In this document: positions 8,759 to 17,763 of the stretch, piece after piece
Layout: each line of letters begins with the position of its first letter
How positions within the stretch are numbered: position 1 is the stretch's first letter
DNA from: JAGRKR01 sp041397725
GTDB lineage: Bacteria; Pseudomonadota; Alphaproteobacteria; Rhizobiales; Hyphomicrobiaceae
NCBI GenBank assembly: GCA_041397725.1
Contig: JAWKVZ010000001.1
Span: forward strand, 1,054,001 to 1,118,000
Direction of reading: 5' to 3'
DNA: 64,000 nt
The notes under the pieces: model-generated
What the model saw: only the letters and a program-made list of their open reading frames with translations
Database searches by the model: none
Told to the model about the DNA's origin: nothing
Position numbers and translations under genes: made by a program

Positions 8759-9631
8759 TCAGCGGCGGTTGCGATCGGCCCCGCACTTCGAGGGCTCCAG
8801 GAACTCGATCTCCTTGAGCTCGCCGCGGATCGCGAAGTCGCCATAGTCGATGAAGAGCCGGCGGCTCACGCCGTTGGCGTAGAAGCGGAAGGCGATCTCG
8901 AAGGTCGGCAGCGAGTCCTGACGCTGCTTCTTGGGCTCGAAGTAGCTGATGGAGACCGGCCATGCGGCGAGTTTCTCGAGACGCTCGGCGTTCTTGACGG
9001 TGGGCAGGCCCTTGTTGCCGCTGCCGGCGAACGCCTTGCCGATGATGGCGGTCGTCGCGTAGACCTTCTCGCCCTTTTCCGAGCCGTCGTAGAGATCGGC
9101 GTGGAACACGTCCTTGCCGGCGCGCGCCTCCTGGATCAGCCGGATCGAGTGCTGGATCGGAAACAGCACCTCGCGGGAAATCGGAAAGTCGCGCTTCTTG
9201 GGCCGCGACAGCGTGACCTTGACGTCACCCTTGGCCGGTCGCGAGGCGTCGCCCGCCGTCGTTTCCTCGAGCTTGCTGTTGCGATACTGCGTGCCATTGA
9301 AGCGAAAGCGACGGCCGAGCGCCTCCTCCCAGCTCGACGAGCGCATGTCGGTGACGACTGCCGTGCCGTTCTGGCCGATCATCCGCGTCACGAAGCGCAT
9401 GTTCTGCGTGTAGCCCTCGCACGGCGAGCCGACGAGTTCATAGACCATGCGGCCCGTCAGATCACTGACGCCGCCGCCCGAGCGCGCGCTGTCGAGCCTG
9501 AAATCGTAGACGGCGCGATGCGGAGACAGAACGACCGGATCGCCCGGTCCGGCGGCTCCGGCAAGACCGGCCGTGCCCCAGAGCGTCGCGGCCGCGACGG
9601 TGAACATCAAGGCTCTTGCGGTCGCGGTCAT
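8759..9631 (-). CDS. eipB: EipB family periplasmic cell-envelope protein (DUF1849)
   Basis: A 290-residue protein with a signal peptide (MTATARALMFTVAAATLWG, cleavage near AGA). The mature part begins with the family pattern LSPHRAVYDFRLDSARSG, then MVYELVGSPCEGYTQNMRF. Two cysteines are present, one in SPCEGYT and one near the end in PSKCGAD. In Brucella EipB the equivalent pair forms a stabilising disulfide. The Brucella protein is a periplasmic beta-spiral needed for envelope integrity and binds the TPR protein TtpA. A longer start exists upstream, but the chosen ATG directly precedes the signal peptide. Confidence 0.88.
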   Translation of the reverse strand: MTATARALMFTVAAATLWGTAGLAGAAGPGDPVVLSPHRAVYDFRLDSARSGGGVSDLTGRMVYELVGSPCEGYTQNMRFVTRMIGQNGTAVVTDMRSSSWEEALGRRFRFNGTQYRNSKLEETTAGDASRPAKGDVKVTLSRPKKRDFPISREVLFPIQHSIRLIQEARAGKDVFHADLYDGSEKGEKVYATTAIIGKAFAGSGNKGLPTVKNAERLEKLAAWPVSISYFEPKKQRQDSLPTFEIAFRFYANGVSRRLFIDYGDFAIRGELKEIEFLEPSKCGADRNRR

Positions 9632-9697
9632 GGTGATCCGTCGTCTCCTGCTGTCCATCTTCATGGGGGCGCCAAGATGCACTGCCGGTTGCAGCGC

Positions 9698-9743
9698 CGT
9701 CTTGCCTCCCGATCCTACACCGCCGTCCTACCAAGGCAAGACG
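9698..9743. repeat. Perfect 9-bp inverted repeat between eipB and the GDPD gene
   Basis: CGTCTTGCC at 9698-9706 is repeated as its exact reverse complement GGCAAGACG at 9735-9743, with 28 bases between. It lies in the divergent gap between eipB and the phosphodiesterase gene. It is too widely spaced for a classical terminator and could be a paired operator or chance. Confidence 0.35.
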
Positions 9744-9878
9744 ATGGCGGCCAGCCGTGCTGCGCGCGGCCCCAGTCGCGGCCACGGCAGCAATTGATGC
9801 CTGGGCCGAGGTCGGCTAGAGGTTGCGTGACCACCCGCCGCGCGTGGGGCCCGGCCGAGGTCAACAAGGCTCGAGACC

Positions 9879-10631
9879 ATGACGCAGGCACTTCAGGCTT
9901 TCATACGGCCCATCGCCCACCGCGGACTTCACGATGCCGCTAAAGGCCGGGTCGAGAACACGTTCAGCGCCTTCTCCGCCGCCATCGCCAAAGGCTATGG
10001 CATCGAGCTCGACCTGCAGCGCGATCGTGATAACACGCCGATGGTCTTCCACGATAGCCAGCTTCAGCGGCTGGTCGACGCCGAGGGTCCCGTCGCCGCC
10101 TATTCCGCCAAGGAGCTCAAGGCCATGCGCTACCGCGCGAGCTCCGACGAAATACCGACGCTGGCGGAGCTGCTGGAAGTCGTGGCCGGCAAAGTGCCGC
10201 TGATGATCGAGGTGAAGAGCACCTGGCAGAGGCAGCCCGGCGAGTTCGAGCGGCGTATCGCGGATCAGGTCAAGGCCTACAAGGGTCCCGTCTCTCTCAT
10301 CTCGTTCCATCCGAACGTGCTCGAGGCATTGGCCGCCTTGGCGCCGGACGTACCGCGCGGCATCGTCTCGGGCAGATTTGCCGGCAAGGGCTGGTGGGCG
10401 GGCGACCTCGGCGCCATCGAGCGCTTCCGCCTGCGCCATCTGCTCGCCTCGCGCGCGGCCCGGCCCTCGTTCGTGTCCTACGACATCAAGGCGTTGCCGG
10501 CCCTTGCACCGACGTTGGCCAGGCGGGTCTGCGGCCTGCCGCTGTTCACCTGGACCGTCCGCACGCCCGAGGATCGCGCACGCGCGGAGAGGTACGCGGA
10601 CGCCATGGTGTTCGAAGGGTTCGAGCCATGA
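9879..10631 (+). CDS. Glycerophosphodiester phosphodiesterase
   Basis: A 250-residue GDPD-family TIM barrel without a signal peptide, so probably cytoplasmic. The catalytic start IAHRGLHD, the following ENTFSAF, the metal-binding ELDLQ and the FHDSQLQRL segment are all present in the first 60 residues. IEVKS lies in the middle and FTWTV near the end. The enzyme cleaves glycerophosphodiesters from deacylated phospholipids to glycerol-3-phosphate and an alcohol. Its stop overlaps the next gene by four bases. Confidence 0.92.
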   Translation: MTQALQAFIRPIAHRGLHDAAKGRVENTFSAFSAAIAKGYGIELDLQRDRDNTPMVFHDSQLQRLVDAEGPVAAYSAKELKAMRYRASSDEIPTLAELLEVVAGKVPLMIEVKSTWQRQPGEFERRIADQVKAYKGPVSLISFHPNVLEALAALAPDVPRGIVSGRFAGKGWWAGDLGAIERFRLRHLLASRAARPSFVSYDIKALPALAPTLARRVCGLPLFTWTVRTPEDRARAERYADAMVFEGFEP

Positions 10632-11851
10632 GCGGCGCCGGCCGCGACGCACCCGACACGCAACAGACGCGCGGCGCCAAGCACGATCTCACCCTGCGCG
10701 TCGTCTCGTCGCTCGACGAGGTCGAGGCGGCGGCGTGGGACGCCTGCGCGAACCCGGCCGATCTTCCGTACGATCCCTTCGTGTCCCACACTTTCCTCAA
10801 AGCGCTGGAGGACGCCGGCTGCGTCGGCCCGAGCAGTGGTTGGCTGCCGCAGCATCTGCTGGCCGTCACGAGCACCGGCCGGCTGGCCGCCGTCGTGCCG
10901 AGCTACCTGAAGTCCCACAGTCGCGGTGAGTACATCTTCGACGACGGCTGGGCGGAGGCCTACGAACGGGCCGGCGGCGCCTACTACCCGAAACTGCAAT
11001 GCGCCGTGCCGTTCACTCCCGTTCCCGGCCGACGCCTGCTCGTGGCGGACGCAACCGAGCGCCAGGCCCTCGAGCCGATCCTGGCCTCGGCGCTCGCGGA
11101 GGTGACGCGCCAGCTCGCCGCCTCGTCCTACCACGTCACGTTCCTGAGCGAGGACGAGTGGCGGCGCCTCGGCGCCATCGGACTTCTGCAACGGACGGGC
11201 AAGCAGTTCCACTGGCAGAACCGCGGCTATCGGAGCTTCGACGACTTCCTGGCGACGCTCGCCTCGCGCAAGCGCAAGGCCTTGAAGCGCGAGCGACGCG
11301 AGGCGCTGGCCAGCGGCATCGAGATCGAATGGCTGACGGGCCGGGACATCACCGAGGCGCACTGGGACGCCTTCTTCGCCTTCTACATGGACACCGGTTC
11401 GCGCAAGTGGGGACGGCCCTATCTCAATCGCGCCTTCTTCAGCCTGCTCGGCGAGCGGATGGCCGAGCACTGCCTGCTCGTGATGGCCAAACGCGACGGA
11501 GGCTACATCGCCGGCGCGCTCAACATGATCGGCGGCGACTGTCTCTTCGGGCGCTACTGGGGCGCCGTCGAGCATCACCCGTTCCTGCACTTCGAGGTCT
11601 GCTATTACCAGGCCATCGACTTCGCCATCGCGCGGGGCCTCGAGCGGGTGGAAGCCGGAGCGCAAGGCGAGCACAAGCTGCTGCGCGGCTACGAGCCGGT
11701 GCTGGTGTACAGCGTGCACTACATTCCCGATACCGGCTTCCGCCGCGCGGTCGCCAACTACCTCGAGCGCGAGCGCCATCACGTCGAGGAGGAACGGGAG
11801 ATCCTGTCACGCTACGGTCCCTATCGCCGCGACGGCGAGCGCGGGGCCTGA
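10628..11851 (+). CDS. FemAB-like GNAT-superfamily protein (PF04339 type)
   Basis: A 407-residue protein of the PF04339 family, related to FemAB peptidyltransferases and sometimes annotated as peptidoglycan biosynthesis/recognition. Family features visible are WDACANP...YDPFVSHTFLKALE at the start, YHVTFLSEDEW, FHWQNRGYRSFDDFLATLASRKRKALKRER in the middle, and RVEAGAQGEHKLLRGYEPV towards the end. The family's substrate has not been firmly established. It starts with an ATGA overlap on the GDPD gene, and the HIT gene follows after 65 bases, so the three are likely one operon. Confidence 0.87.
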   Translation: MSGAGRDAPDTQQTRGAKHDLTLRVVSSLDEVEAAAWDACANPADLPYDPFVSHTFLKALEDAGCVGPSSGWLPQHLLAVTSTGRLAAVVPSYLKSHSRGEYIFDDGWAEAYERAGGAYYPKLQCAVPFTPVPGRRLLVADATERQALEPILASALAEVTRQLAASSYHVTFLSEDEWRRLGAIGLLQRTGKQFHWQNRGYRSFDDFLATLASRKRKALKRERREALASGIEIEWLTGRDITEAHWDAFFAFYMDTGSRKWGRPYLNRAFFSLLGERMAEHCLLVMAKRDGGYIAGALNMIGGDCLFGRYWGAVEHHPFLHFEVCYYQAIDFAIARGLERVEAGAQGEHKLLRGYEPVLVYSVHYIPDTGFRRAVANYLERERHHVEEEREILSRYGPYRRDGERGA

Positions 11852-11916
11852 GCGCCCTTAGAGGCATGCCCCAGTCGCGGGTTGCCCCGGACTGCCGGAG
11901 GAGAGGAGACGAGCCC

Positions 11917-12339
11917 ATGAGCTACGACACCAACAACGTGTTCGCGAAGATTCTTCGCGGCGAGCTGCCGGCTCACAAGGTCTACGAGACCGACAGTGTT
12001 CTGGCGTTCATGGACATAATGCCGCGGATCGACGGTCACACCCTCGTGATCCCCAAGGCGCCGGCGTGCGATCTGCTGGATATCCAGCCGGCCCAACTCG
12101 GTGACCTTATCAAGGCCGTTCAAACAGTTGCCCGTGGCGTGAAGACGGCCATGAAGGCCGACGGTCTGACAATTCAGCAGTTCAACGGCGCTGCCGCTGG
12201 CCAAATCGTCTTTCATATTCATTTCCATATTCTGCCACGAAGGAGTGGCATATCCTTACGACCGCATACCGGGGAAATGGAGAAACCCGAGGTCCTGGCG
12301 CGTCATGCCGAGGCCATCCGTGAGGCGCTTGCCAGCTAG
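11917..12339 (+). CDS. HIT family nucleotide-binding protein
   Basis: A 140-residue histidine-triad protein. The N-terminal NVFAKILRGELPAHKVYETD, the GHTLVIPK strand and the triad HIHFHILPR (about residues 96-104) are typical of Hint-type nucleoside phosphoramidases. A good ribosome-binding site (GGAGGAGAGGAG) lies just upstream of the ATG. Open frame continues far upstream, but that part is the shadow of the preceding gene. The physiological substrate is unknown. Confidence 0.93.
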   Translation: MSYDTNNVFAKILRGELPAHKVYETDSVLAFMDIMPRIDGHTLVIPKAPACDLLDIQPAQLGDLIKAVQTVARGVKTAMKADGLTIQQFNGAAAGQIVFHIHFHILPRRSGISLRPHTGEMEKPEVLARHAEAIREALAS

Positions 12340-12373
12340 CGCCGACACTCATCGCACATCAGGAGATCGCGAG

Positions 12374-12724
12374 ATGAAGCGCACTTTGACGGCGTTCGTC
12401 ATGTCTGCCTGCCTGTTCACGAGCACCGCGTTCGCCGCCAATCCCAAGGTGGATGCGGCCGTGAAGACCTTTGCCGTCATCGAGGCCGATGCCGGCAAGC
12501 TCAAGCAGTTCTGCGAGATGTTCAAGACCATGACGGACGCGAGCAACGAGCAGGACGAAGCCAAGGCCAAGGCGCTCGAAGAGAAGATCGCCGGACAGAT
12601 CAAGGCGCTCGGCGATGCCTTCGGCACGGCCTGGGATCTGCAGGGCGAGCTCGACGAGAACACGGCGGACGGCAAGACCTACTTCGCCGCCATCGACAAG
12701 ATGATCGACAAGTGCCCGCAGTAG
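12374..12724 (+). CDS. Small secreted or periplasmic helical protein of unknown function
   Basis: A 116-residue protein with a clear signal peptide (MKRTLTAFVMSACLFTSTAFA) followed by a charged, helix-rich mature part of about 95 residues. Two cysteines remain in the mature protein (KQFCEMFK and the third-last residue), which could form a disulfide in the periplasm. I do not recognise a family beyond generic small exported proteins of Rhizobiales. A ribosome-binding site (AGGAGATCGCGAG) precedes the ATG, and a strong terminator lies 70 bases after the stop. Confidence 0.75.
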   Translation: MKRTLTAFVMSACLFTSTAFAANPKVDAAVKTFAVIEADAGKLKQFCEMFKTMTDASNEQDEAKAKALEEKIAGQIKALGDAFGTAWDLQGELDENTADGKTYFAAIDKMIDKCPQ

Positions 12725-12795
12725 GCGGCATTGCCCGTTAGCTGAAGCAGCGCAGCGGTCTCGCGCTGCCGGCGCGAGCAATCAGACCCAATGAG

Positions 12796-12830
12796 AAAGC
12801 CCGGCCGCGCCTCGCGCGCGGCCGGGCTTT
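12796..12830 (+). terminator. Strong intrinsic terminator-like hairpin
   Basis: A perfect 15-bp GC-rich stem, AAAGCCCGGCCGCGC at 12796-12810 pairing with 12816-12830, with a 5-base loop CTCGC. The A tract on the 5' arm and T tract on the 3' arm allow use on either strand. Position suggests it ends the GDPD-FemAB-HIT-secreted protein run. Confidence 0.85.
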
Positions 12831-12923
12831 GTCGTATCAGCCGTTGCCAGAGCCGGCCGGCGTGACCATGTAGCTGGCGAGACAAGCGGTCCGCGGCGCG
12901 GATCGGCGCAACGGAGTTGAACG

Positions 12924-13556
12924 ATGGCACGCCTGCTCGTTGTCGGTGCCAGCCGCGGCATTGGCCTCGAAACCGTCAAGGCGGCTCTCGCGGCCGGCCA
13001 CGACGTGGTGGCGCTCGCGCGCCGGGCTCACGCCATCCCTGTGACGTCCCCCGGGCTCACCAGGATCGACGGTGACGCCACCGATCCCGAGACGCTCGCC
13101 TGCGCGGTTCATGGCGTCGATGCTGTCATCGTGACGCTCGGCACCGGACCGTCGCTCAAACCCGTCCTGCTGTTCTCCAAGGCGACCCGCCATCTCGTGG
13201 CGGCCATGCGCGCGGCCGGCGTTCACCGCCTGATCGTCGTGACGGGTCTTGGCGCGGGCGACAGCCGCGGCCACGGCGGCTTCCTCTACGACCGCGTGTT
13301 CTTCCCGCTCTTCCTCGAGCGCATCTACGAGGACAAGGACGTGCAGGAAACGATGGTGCGCGAGAGCGGCCTCGAGTGGACGATCGTGCGTCCGGGCCTA
13401 CTCACCTCTGGACCGGCGAGCGGGCGCTGGCAGGCACTGGTCGACCCTCAGAGCTGGCGGGCCGGACGCATCTCCCGCGCCGACGTCGCTGCCTTCCTGA
13501 TCGCGGAGCTGGAGAGCGGCCGCTTCAAGGGGCAGACGCCGCTGCTCGTCACTTGA
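12924..13556 (+). CDS. NAD(P)-dependent oxidoreductase, NmrA/SDR-like
   Basis: A 210-residue Rossmann-fold protein of the atypical short-chain dehydrogenase (NAD(P)-binding, NmrA-like) group. The N-terminal nucleotide motif is LLVVGASRGIGLETVKAAL, followed by an aspartate-containing strand (IDGDATD) and VDAVIVTLGTGPS. WTIVRPGLLTSGPASG is the typical C-terminal segment of flavin-reductase-like members. The classical YxxxK pair is not obvious, so it may act as a reductase, an epimerase-like enzyme or a redox sensor. Its end overlaps the convergent azlD gene by eight bases. Confidence 0.85.
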   Translation: MARLLVVGASRGIGLETVKAALAAGHDVVALARRAHAIPVTSPGLTRIDGDATDPETLACAVHGVDAVIVTLGTGPSLKPVLLFSKATRHLVAAMRAAGVHRLIVVTGLGAGDSRGHGGFLYDRVFFPLFLERIYEDKDVQETMVRESGLEWTIVRPGLLTSGPASGRWQALVDPQSWRAGRISRADVAAFLIAELESGRFKGQTPLLVT

Positions 13557-13908
13557 GCCACCCCGAGCCGACGCCGGGCCAGAGGGTCTCGCCGATCATC
13601 AGCGTGATCAGTCCGACGAGCACGGCGCCCGGCAGATTGCGCCTGAGCAGTACGAACGCCAGAACGGCGACGCCAACGGAGGCCAGCCGCCAGCCGAGCC
13701 CCGCCGTGGCGAGCCGCCCTCCCGGAAAGAGCACGAGGCGCATGACGAGCGCCATGACCAGCGCAGTCGCCACGGCACGCACCCAGAGCATGACGGGCCC
13801 GTCCGCATCGAGCCCGCGCGACAGCACGATGCCCAGCAGCCGCCAGACGTCGGTCGAGGCGAATCCGGCGAGCAGTACGAGCGCGAGAAGTGTCCAGCTA
13901 TCGGTCAT
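13549..13908 (-). CDS. azlD: AzlD family branched-chain amino acid exporter subunit
   Basis: A 119-residue membrane protein with about four hydrophobic helices (WTLLALVLLAGFASTDVWR; WVRAVATALVMALVM; WRLASVGVAVLAFVLL; LPGAVLVGLITLMIGE). This is the pattern of AzlD, the small partner of AzlC in branched-chain amino acid (and azaleucine) efflux. It is the second gene of an azlC-azlD pair with a 91-base gap. It ends eight bases inside the convergent oxidoreductase gene. Confidence 0.85.
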   Translation of the reverse strand: MTDSWTLLALVLLAGFASTDVWRLLGIVLSRGLDADGPVMLWVRAVATALVMALVMRLVLFPGGRLATAGLGWRLASVGVAVLAFVLLRRNLPGAVLVGLITLMIGETLWPGVGSGWLK

Positions 13909-13999
13909 TCGGAATGAAGTGGCGGGGAAGCCTCACAGCGCCGCCAAGTGAGCCGCACTTGGCGCACGGATGCAAGCCGCAATCGCCCGCCGCGCCGGC

Positions 14000-14725
14000 T
14001 CAGCCCCGACGCGACGAGACGAACCGGGCGATAGCGAAGGCCAGCGTGCCGCCCGCCAGGCCCGCGAACAGCAGGTAGAGATCGGGAGACGCCAGATAGC
14101 ACAGCGGTCCGAGCACGCCGCCGAGCAGCGCCGCCAGACGATCGAGCGTCGTCACCGCCGAGGCGATGACGGAGAGCATGAAGTAGAGCGGCGTCAGGTA
14201 GAGCAGCGCCAGCGCCACGACGCCCGGCACCTCGCCGGCCACGACATGGCCGAGCGCCGTGCCGGTCACGCCGAAGATGGAGAAGGTGCTGATGACGCCG
14301 AGAAAATAGGCGAGTCGGTGCTCCGGCTTCAGCGACGGCAGCAGCCGCATCGCCTCGACGTAGCTCGTCACCGAGACGAAATGCACGGCCACGACCAGGA
14401 GCAGCCTCGGCAGGCGGGGCAGGCGGCCGCCGAGAAAGTGCGGCATGAGCACGACCGCGATCGGCAGGAAGCGAACGGAAGTGAAGGTGGCGACAAGGGC
14501 CGCGGTCGCCAGGGCGGCCCCCTGGGTCACCTGGTCGATCATGACGACCTGACCGGGCACGGCGTACATCGCACCCGTCATCAGCACGGCTTCGAGCAGC
14601 GTCAGACCGCCGTCACGCGCGAAGGCGCCGAAGCCCATGAAGGTCGCGAAGACGACCGCGCCGGCGACGGAAAGCCCCCCGAACAGGCCGCTGCGGTAGG
14701 CCTGCCCGAGCCCCGCCGCCGTCAT
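14000..14725 (-). CDS. azlC: AzlC family branched-chain amino acid permease
   Basis: A 241-residue integral membrane protein of the AzlC family. Recognisable parts are FATFMGFGAFARDGGLTLLEA, TGAMYAVPGQVVMIDQV (typical AzlC TM2 region with the PGQ motif), and several further hydrophobic helices ending in YLLFAGLAGG. With AzlD it probably exports branched-chain amino acids through the inner membrane. The start codon lies only 30 bases after the clpA stop on the same strand, so read-through from clpSA is possible. Confidence 0.9.
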   Translation of the reverse strand: MTAAGLGQAYRSGLFGGLSVAGAVVFATFMGFGAFARDGGLTLLEAVLMTGAMYAVPGQVVMIDQVTQGAALATAALVATFTSVRFLPIAVVLMPHFLGGRLPRLPRLLLVVAVHFVSVTSYVEAMRLLPSLKPEHRLAYFLGVISTFSIFGVTGTALGHVVAGEVPGVVALALLYLTPLYFMLSVIASAVTTLDRLAALLGGVLGPLCYLASPDLYLLFAGLAGGTLAFAIARFVSSRRG

Positions 14726-14755
14726 GCGGTGCGGCGGGCGGCCGTCACCCGGCGG

Positions 14756-17221
14756 CTATTTCTCGTCCTTGGGCCGGGGAACGGACGGCACGGTGCCCGA
14801 GCCGCGACCGCGATCCCGGCTCTTCGGTGAGCTGATCGCCTTGCGCTGTCCGGGTGCGCCGACCAGCGCCTTCGACTTCGCGTCGTCGGTCTCGGCATCG
14901 TCCTCCCCTTCCTCGCTCTCCTTCGCGGCGGCGACACGCCCCGGCTCGGGAGGCAGGAACTCGAACTTGAGCTTGCGCTCGACGCCCTCGCCCTCGACCA
15001 GGACGCGCACGGTGCCGCCCTGCTCGAGCTTGCCGAAGATGAGCTCCTCGGCCAGCGGCTTCTTGATGTGCTCCTGGATGACGCGCGCCAGCGGCCGGGC
15101 GCCGAACTTCTCGTCGTAGCCCTTCTCGGCGAGCCACAGGGCGGCCTCCTCCGAGAGCTCGATGGCCACGCCACGATCGGCGAGCTGCGCCTCGAGCTGG
15201 AAGATGAACTTCTCGACGACCTTGGTGATGATCGAGGGCGGCAGCCCGTCGAACGGCACGATGGCGTCAAGCCGGTTGCGGAACTCCGGCGAGAACATGC
15301 GATTGACCGCCTCGGTGTCGTCGCCCTCACGCTTGGCCCGATTGAAGCCCATCGGCGCCTTGGCGAGATCGGCCGCACCCGCGTTCGACGTCATGATCAG
15401 GATGACGTTGCGGAAGTCGACCTGCTTGCCGTTGTGGTCGGTAAGCTTGCCGTGATCCATGACCTGCAGAAGGATGTTGAACAGGTCCGGATGCGCCTTC
15501 TCGATCTCGTCCAGCAGCAGCACGGAGTGCGGATGCTGGTCGATGCCGTCGGTGAGCAGACCGCCCTGGTCGAAGCCGACGTAGCCCGGAGGCGCGCCGA
15601 TGAGCCGCGAGACCGTGTGCTTCTCCATGTACTCAGACATGTCGAAGCGCAGGAGCTGCACGCCCATCAGGTTGGCGAGCTGCTTGGCCACCTCGGTCTT
15701 GCCGACGCCGGTCGGACCGGTGAAGAGATAGCAACCGATGGGCTTCTCCGGCTCGCGCAGGCCGGCGCGGGCGAGCTTGATGGCGGATGCCAGCGCCTCG
15801 ATCGCCTTGTCCTGGCCGAACACGACGTTCTTGAGATCACGCTCGAGATTGCCCAGCACCTCGAAGTCGGACTTCGAGATGGTCTTGGGCGGAATCCGCG
15901 CCATGGTCGCAACCGTCGCCTCGACCTCCTTGACGGTGATCTTCTTCTTGCGCTTGCCCTCGGGCACGAGCATCTGCGAGGCGCCCGTCTCGTCGATCAC
16001 GTCGATCGCCTTGTCCGGCAGCTTGCGGTCGTTGATGTACTTGGCCGAGAGTTCCACCGCGGCCTTGATGGCCTCGTTGGTGTAGCGGATCTTGTGGAAC
16101 TCCTCGAAATAGGGCTTCAGCCCCTTCATGATCTCGATGGCGTCCTCGATCGTCGGCTCCTTGACGTCGATCTTCTGGAAGCGCCGCACGAGGGCCCGAT
16201 CCTTCTCGAAGTGCTGGCGGTACTCCTTGTAGGTGGTCGAGCCGACGCACCTGACGGTGCCGGACTGCAGCGCCGGCTTCAGCAGGTTCGAGGCGTCCAT
16301 CGCGCCGCCGGAGGTCGCGCCGGCGCCGATCACGGTGTGGATCTCGTCGATGAACAGGATCGCGCCGGGATAGTTCTCAATCTCCTTCATGACGGCCTTC
16401 AGCCGCTCCTCGAAGTCGCCGCGATAGCGCGTGCCGGCGAGCAACGCGCCCATGTCGAGCGCGAAGATGGTCGCCTCCTTGAGCACGTCGGGCACCTCGC
16501 CCCGCACGATCTTGCGCGCCAGCCCTTCCGCGATCGCGGTCTTGCCGACGCCGGGATCACCGACGAACAGCGGATTGTTCTTCTGGCGCCGGCAGAGAAC
16601 CTGGATGGTCCTCAGCACCTCGGGCTCTCGCCCGATGAGCGGGTCGATCTTGCCGTCCCGCGCCTTCTTGTTGAGGTTCACGCAGTACGTGTTGAGGGCG
16701 TCCATACCGGTCTTCTTGTCCTCGCCGTCGCCGCTCGACTCCTCGTCGACGCCTCGGACGGTGCGAGGCTCCGACATTCCGGGCCGCTTAGCGATGCCGT
16801 GACTGATGTACTGGACGGCATCGAACCGTGTCATTTCCTGCTCCTGCAGGAAGTAGGCCGCATGGCTCTCGCGCTCGGCGAAGATGGCCACGAGCACGTT
16901 GGCTCCAGTGACCTCCTCACGCCCCGACGACTGAACGTGCACGACGGCACGGTGGATCACGCGCTGGAACCCGGCGGTCGGCTGCGCCTCGGCGCTGCCG
17001 GGCACGACGAGCCCAGAAAGCTCGGCATCGATGTAGCCCGTGATGCGCTTGCGCAGGACCTCGATGTCCACGTTGCAGGCGCGCAGCACGGCGGCCGCGT
17101 CGCGATCGTCGAGCAACGCCAGAAGCAGGTGCTCGAGCGTCGCGTACTCGTGGCTGCGCTCGTTGGCGTAGGCCAGAGCCTGGTGAAGGGCTTCTTCGAG
17201 AGTCTGAGAGAAGGAAGGCAA
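14756..17221 (-). CDS. clpA: ATP-dependent Clp protease ATP-binding subunit ClpA
   Basis: An 821-residue AAA+ unfoldase when read from a TTG at 17221. The repeat-containing N-domain begins PSFSQTLEEALHQALAYANE, exactly where ClpA proteins begin. The first AAA domain has Walker A GDPGVGKTAIAEGLA; the second has TGPTGVGKTEVAKQLA and the IGAPPGYVGFDQGGLLTD loop. With ClpP it degrades proteins delivered by ClpS. The TTG start is supported by a GGAG ten bases upstream and by its position seven bases after the clpS stop. An ATG 19 codons further upstream would lie inside clpS and adds non-conserved residues. The tail is Lys/Arg/Gly-rich. Confidence 0.95.
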   Translation of the reverse strand: MPSFSQTLEEALHQALAYANERSHEYATLEHLLLALLDDRDAAAVLRACNVDIEVLRKRITGYIDAELSGLVVPGSAEAQPTAGFQRVIHRAVVHVQSSGREEVTGANVLVAIFAERESHAAYFLQEQEMTRFDAVQYISHGIAKRPGMSEPRTVRGVDEESSGDGEDKKTGMDALNTYCVNLNKKARDGKIDPLIGREPEVLRTIQVLCRRQKNNPLFVGDPGVGKTAIAEGLARKIVRGEVPDVLKEATIFALDMGALLAGTRYRGDFEERLKAVMKEIENYPGAILFIDEIHTVIGAGATSGGAMDASNLLKPALQSGTVRCVGSTTYKEYRQHFEKDRALVRRFQKIDVKEPTIEDAIEIMKGLKPYFEEFHKIRYTNEAIKAAVELSAKYINDRKLPDKAIDVIDETGASQMLVPEGKRKKKITVKEVEATVATMARIPPKTISKSDFEVLGNLERDLKNVVFGQDKAIEALASAIKLARAGLREPEKPIGCYLFTGPTGVGKTEVAKQLANLMGVQLLRFDMSEYMEKHTVSRLIGAPPGYVGFDQGGLLTDGIDQHPHSVLLLDEIEKAHPDLFNILLQVMDHGKLTDHNGKQVDFRNVILIMTSNAGAADLAKAPMGFNRAKREGDDTEAVNRMFSPEFRNRLDAIVPFDGLPPSIITKVVEKFIFQLEAQLADRGVAIELSEEAALWLAEKGYDEKFGARPLARVIQEHIKKPLAEELIFGKLEQGGTVRVLVEGEGVERKLKFEFLPPEPGRVAAAKESEEGEDDAETDDAKSKALVGAPGQRKAISSPKSRDRGRGSGTVPSVPRPKDEK

Positions 17222-17228
17222 GGGCGCG

Positions 17229-17561
17229 CTACTCCTTTTCCATCGTGCATTGCAAGGGATGCTGGTGCTGGCGCGCAAAGCTCATGACCTGCGCAACCTT
17301 CGTCTCGGCGATCTCGTACGTGTAGACGCCGCAGATGCCGACGCCCTTGTGGTGGACGTGGAGCATGATGCGGGTCGCCTCATCGCGCCCCTTGTTGAAG
17401 AAGCGCTCGAGCACGTAGATGACGAAATCCATCGGCGTGTAGTCGTCATTGAGCAGCAGCACCTTGTAAAGGCTGGGCTTCTTCGTCTTGGGTCGGGTCT
17501 TCGTGACGATATCCGTGCGATCGCCGTCGCGATCGTTCGTCCCGTCCTTCCCCGCCATCAT
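17229..17561 (-). CDS. clpS: ATP-dependent Clp protease adaptor ClpS
   Basis: About 110 residues, read from paired ATG codons at 17561/17558. The conserved ClpS core is complete: LYKVLLLNDDYTPMDFVIYVLERFF (N-end-rule substrate pocket), ATRIMLHVHHKGVGICGVYTYEIAETKV, and the C-terminal QHPLQCTMEKE. ClpS delivers proteins bearing hydrophobic N-terminal residues to ClpAP. The N-terminal part is charged and flexible as expected. The open frame extends further upstream, but those residues are not family-like. clpA follows after seven bases, so the two are translationally coupled. Confidence 0.94.
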   Translation of the reverse strand: MMAGKDGTNDRDGDRTDIVTKTRPKTKKPSLYKVLLLNDDYTPMDFVIYVLERFFNKGRDEATRIMLHVHHKGVGICGVYTYEIAETKVAQVMSFARQHQHPLQCTMEKE

Positions 17562-17646
17562 CGTCGCCTGCATCGTCGCCCGCATCCGGCGCATTATCGC
17601 GCTCCGCATTCCTGTCCGTGACCGCCCCCGAAGCGAGGCGCCACGC

Positions 17647-17676
17647 ATTGTAGACGGTCTTACCCGTGAGCCGCAA
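17647..17676 (-). promoter_or_regulatory. Probable promoter of clpS-clpA
   Basis: On the minus strand TTGCGG (17671-17676) and TACAAT (17647-17652) are separated by 18 bases. They lie about 85 bases upstream of the clpS start and downstream of the phasin terminator, a sensible place for the clpSA promoter. Confidence 0.45.
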
Positions 17677-17763
17677 TTCGCCTGCGGGGCTTTCTTCTAA
17701 CGTGTGAAGGCGGGGTCCCTTCGACAAGACCTCGCCCATCACGATGTTGCGCTGAAAAAATCG

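Noticed and set aside
15068..17287. Plus-strand open frame opposite clpA
   Set aside because: Antisense shadow of clpA; no motif or ribosome-binding site.
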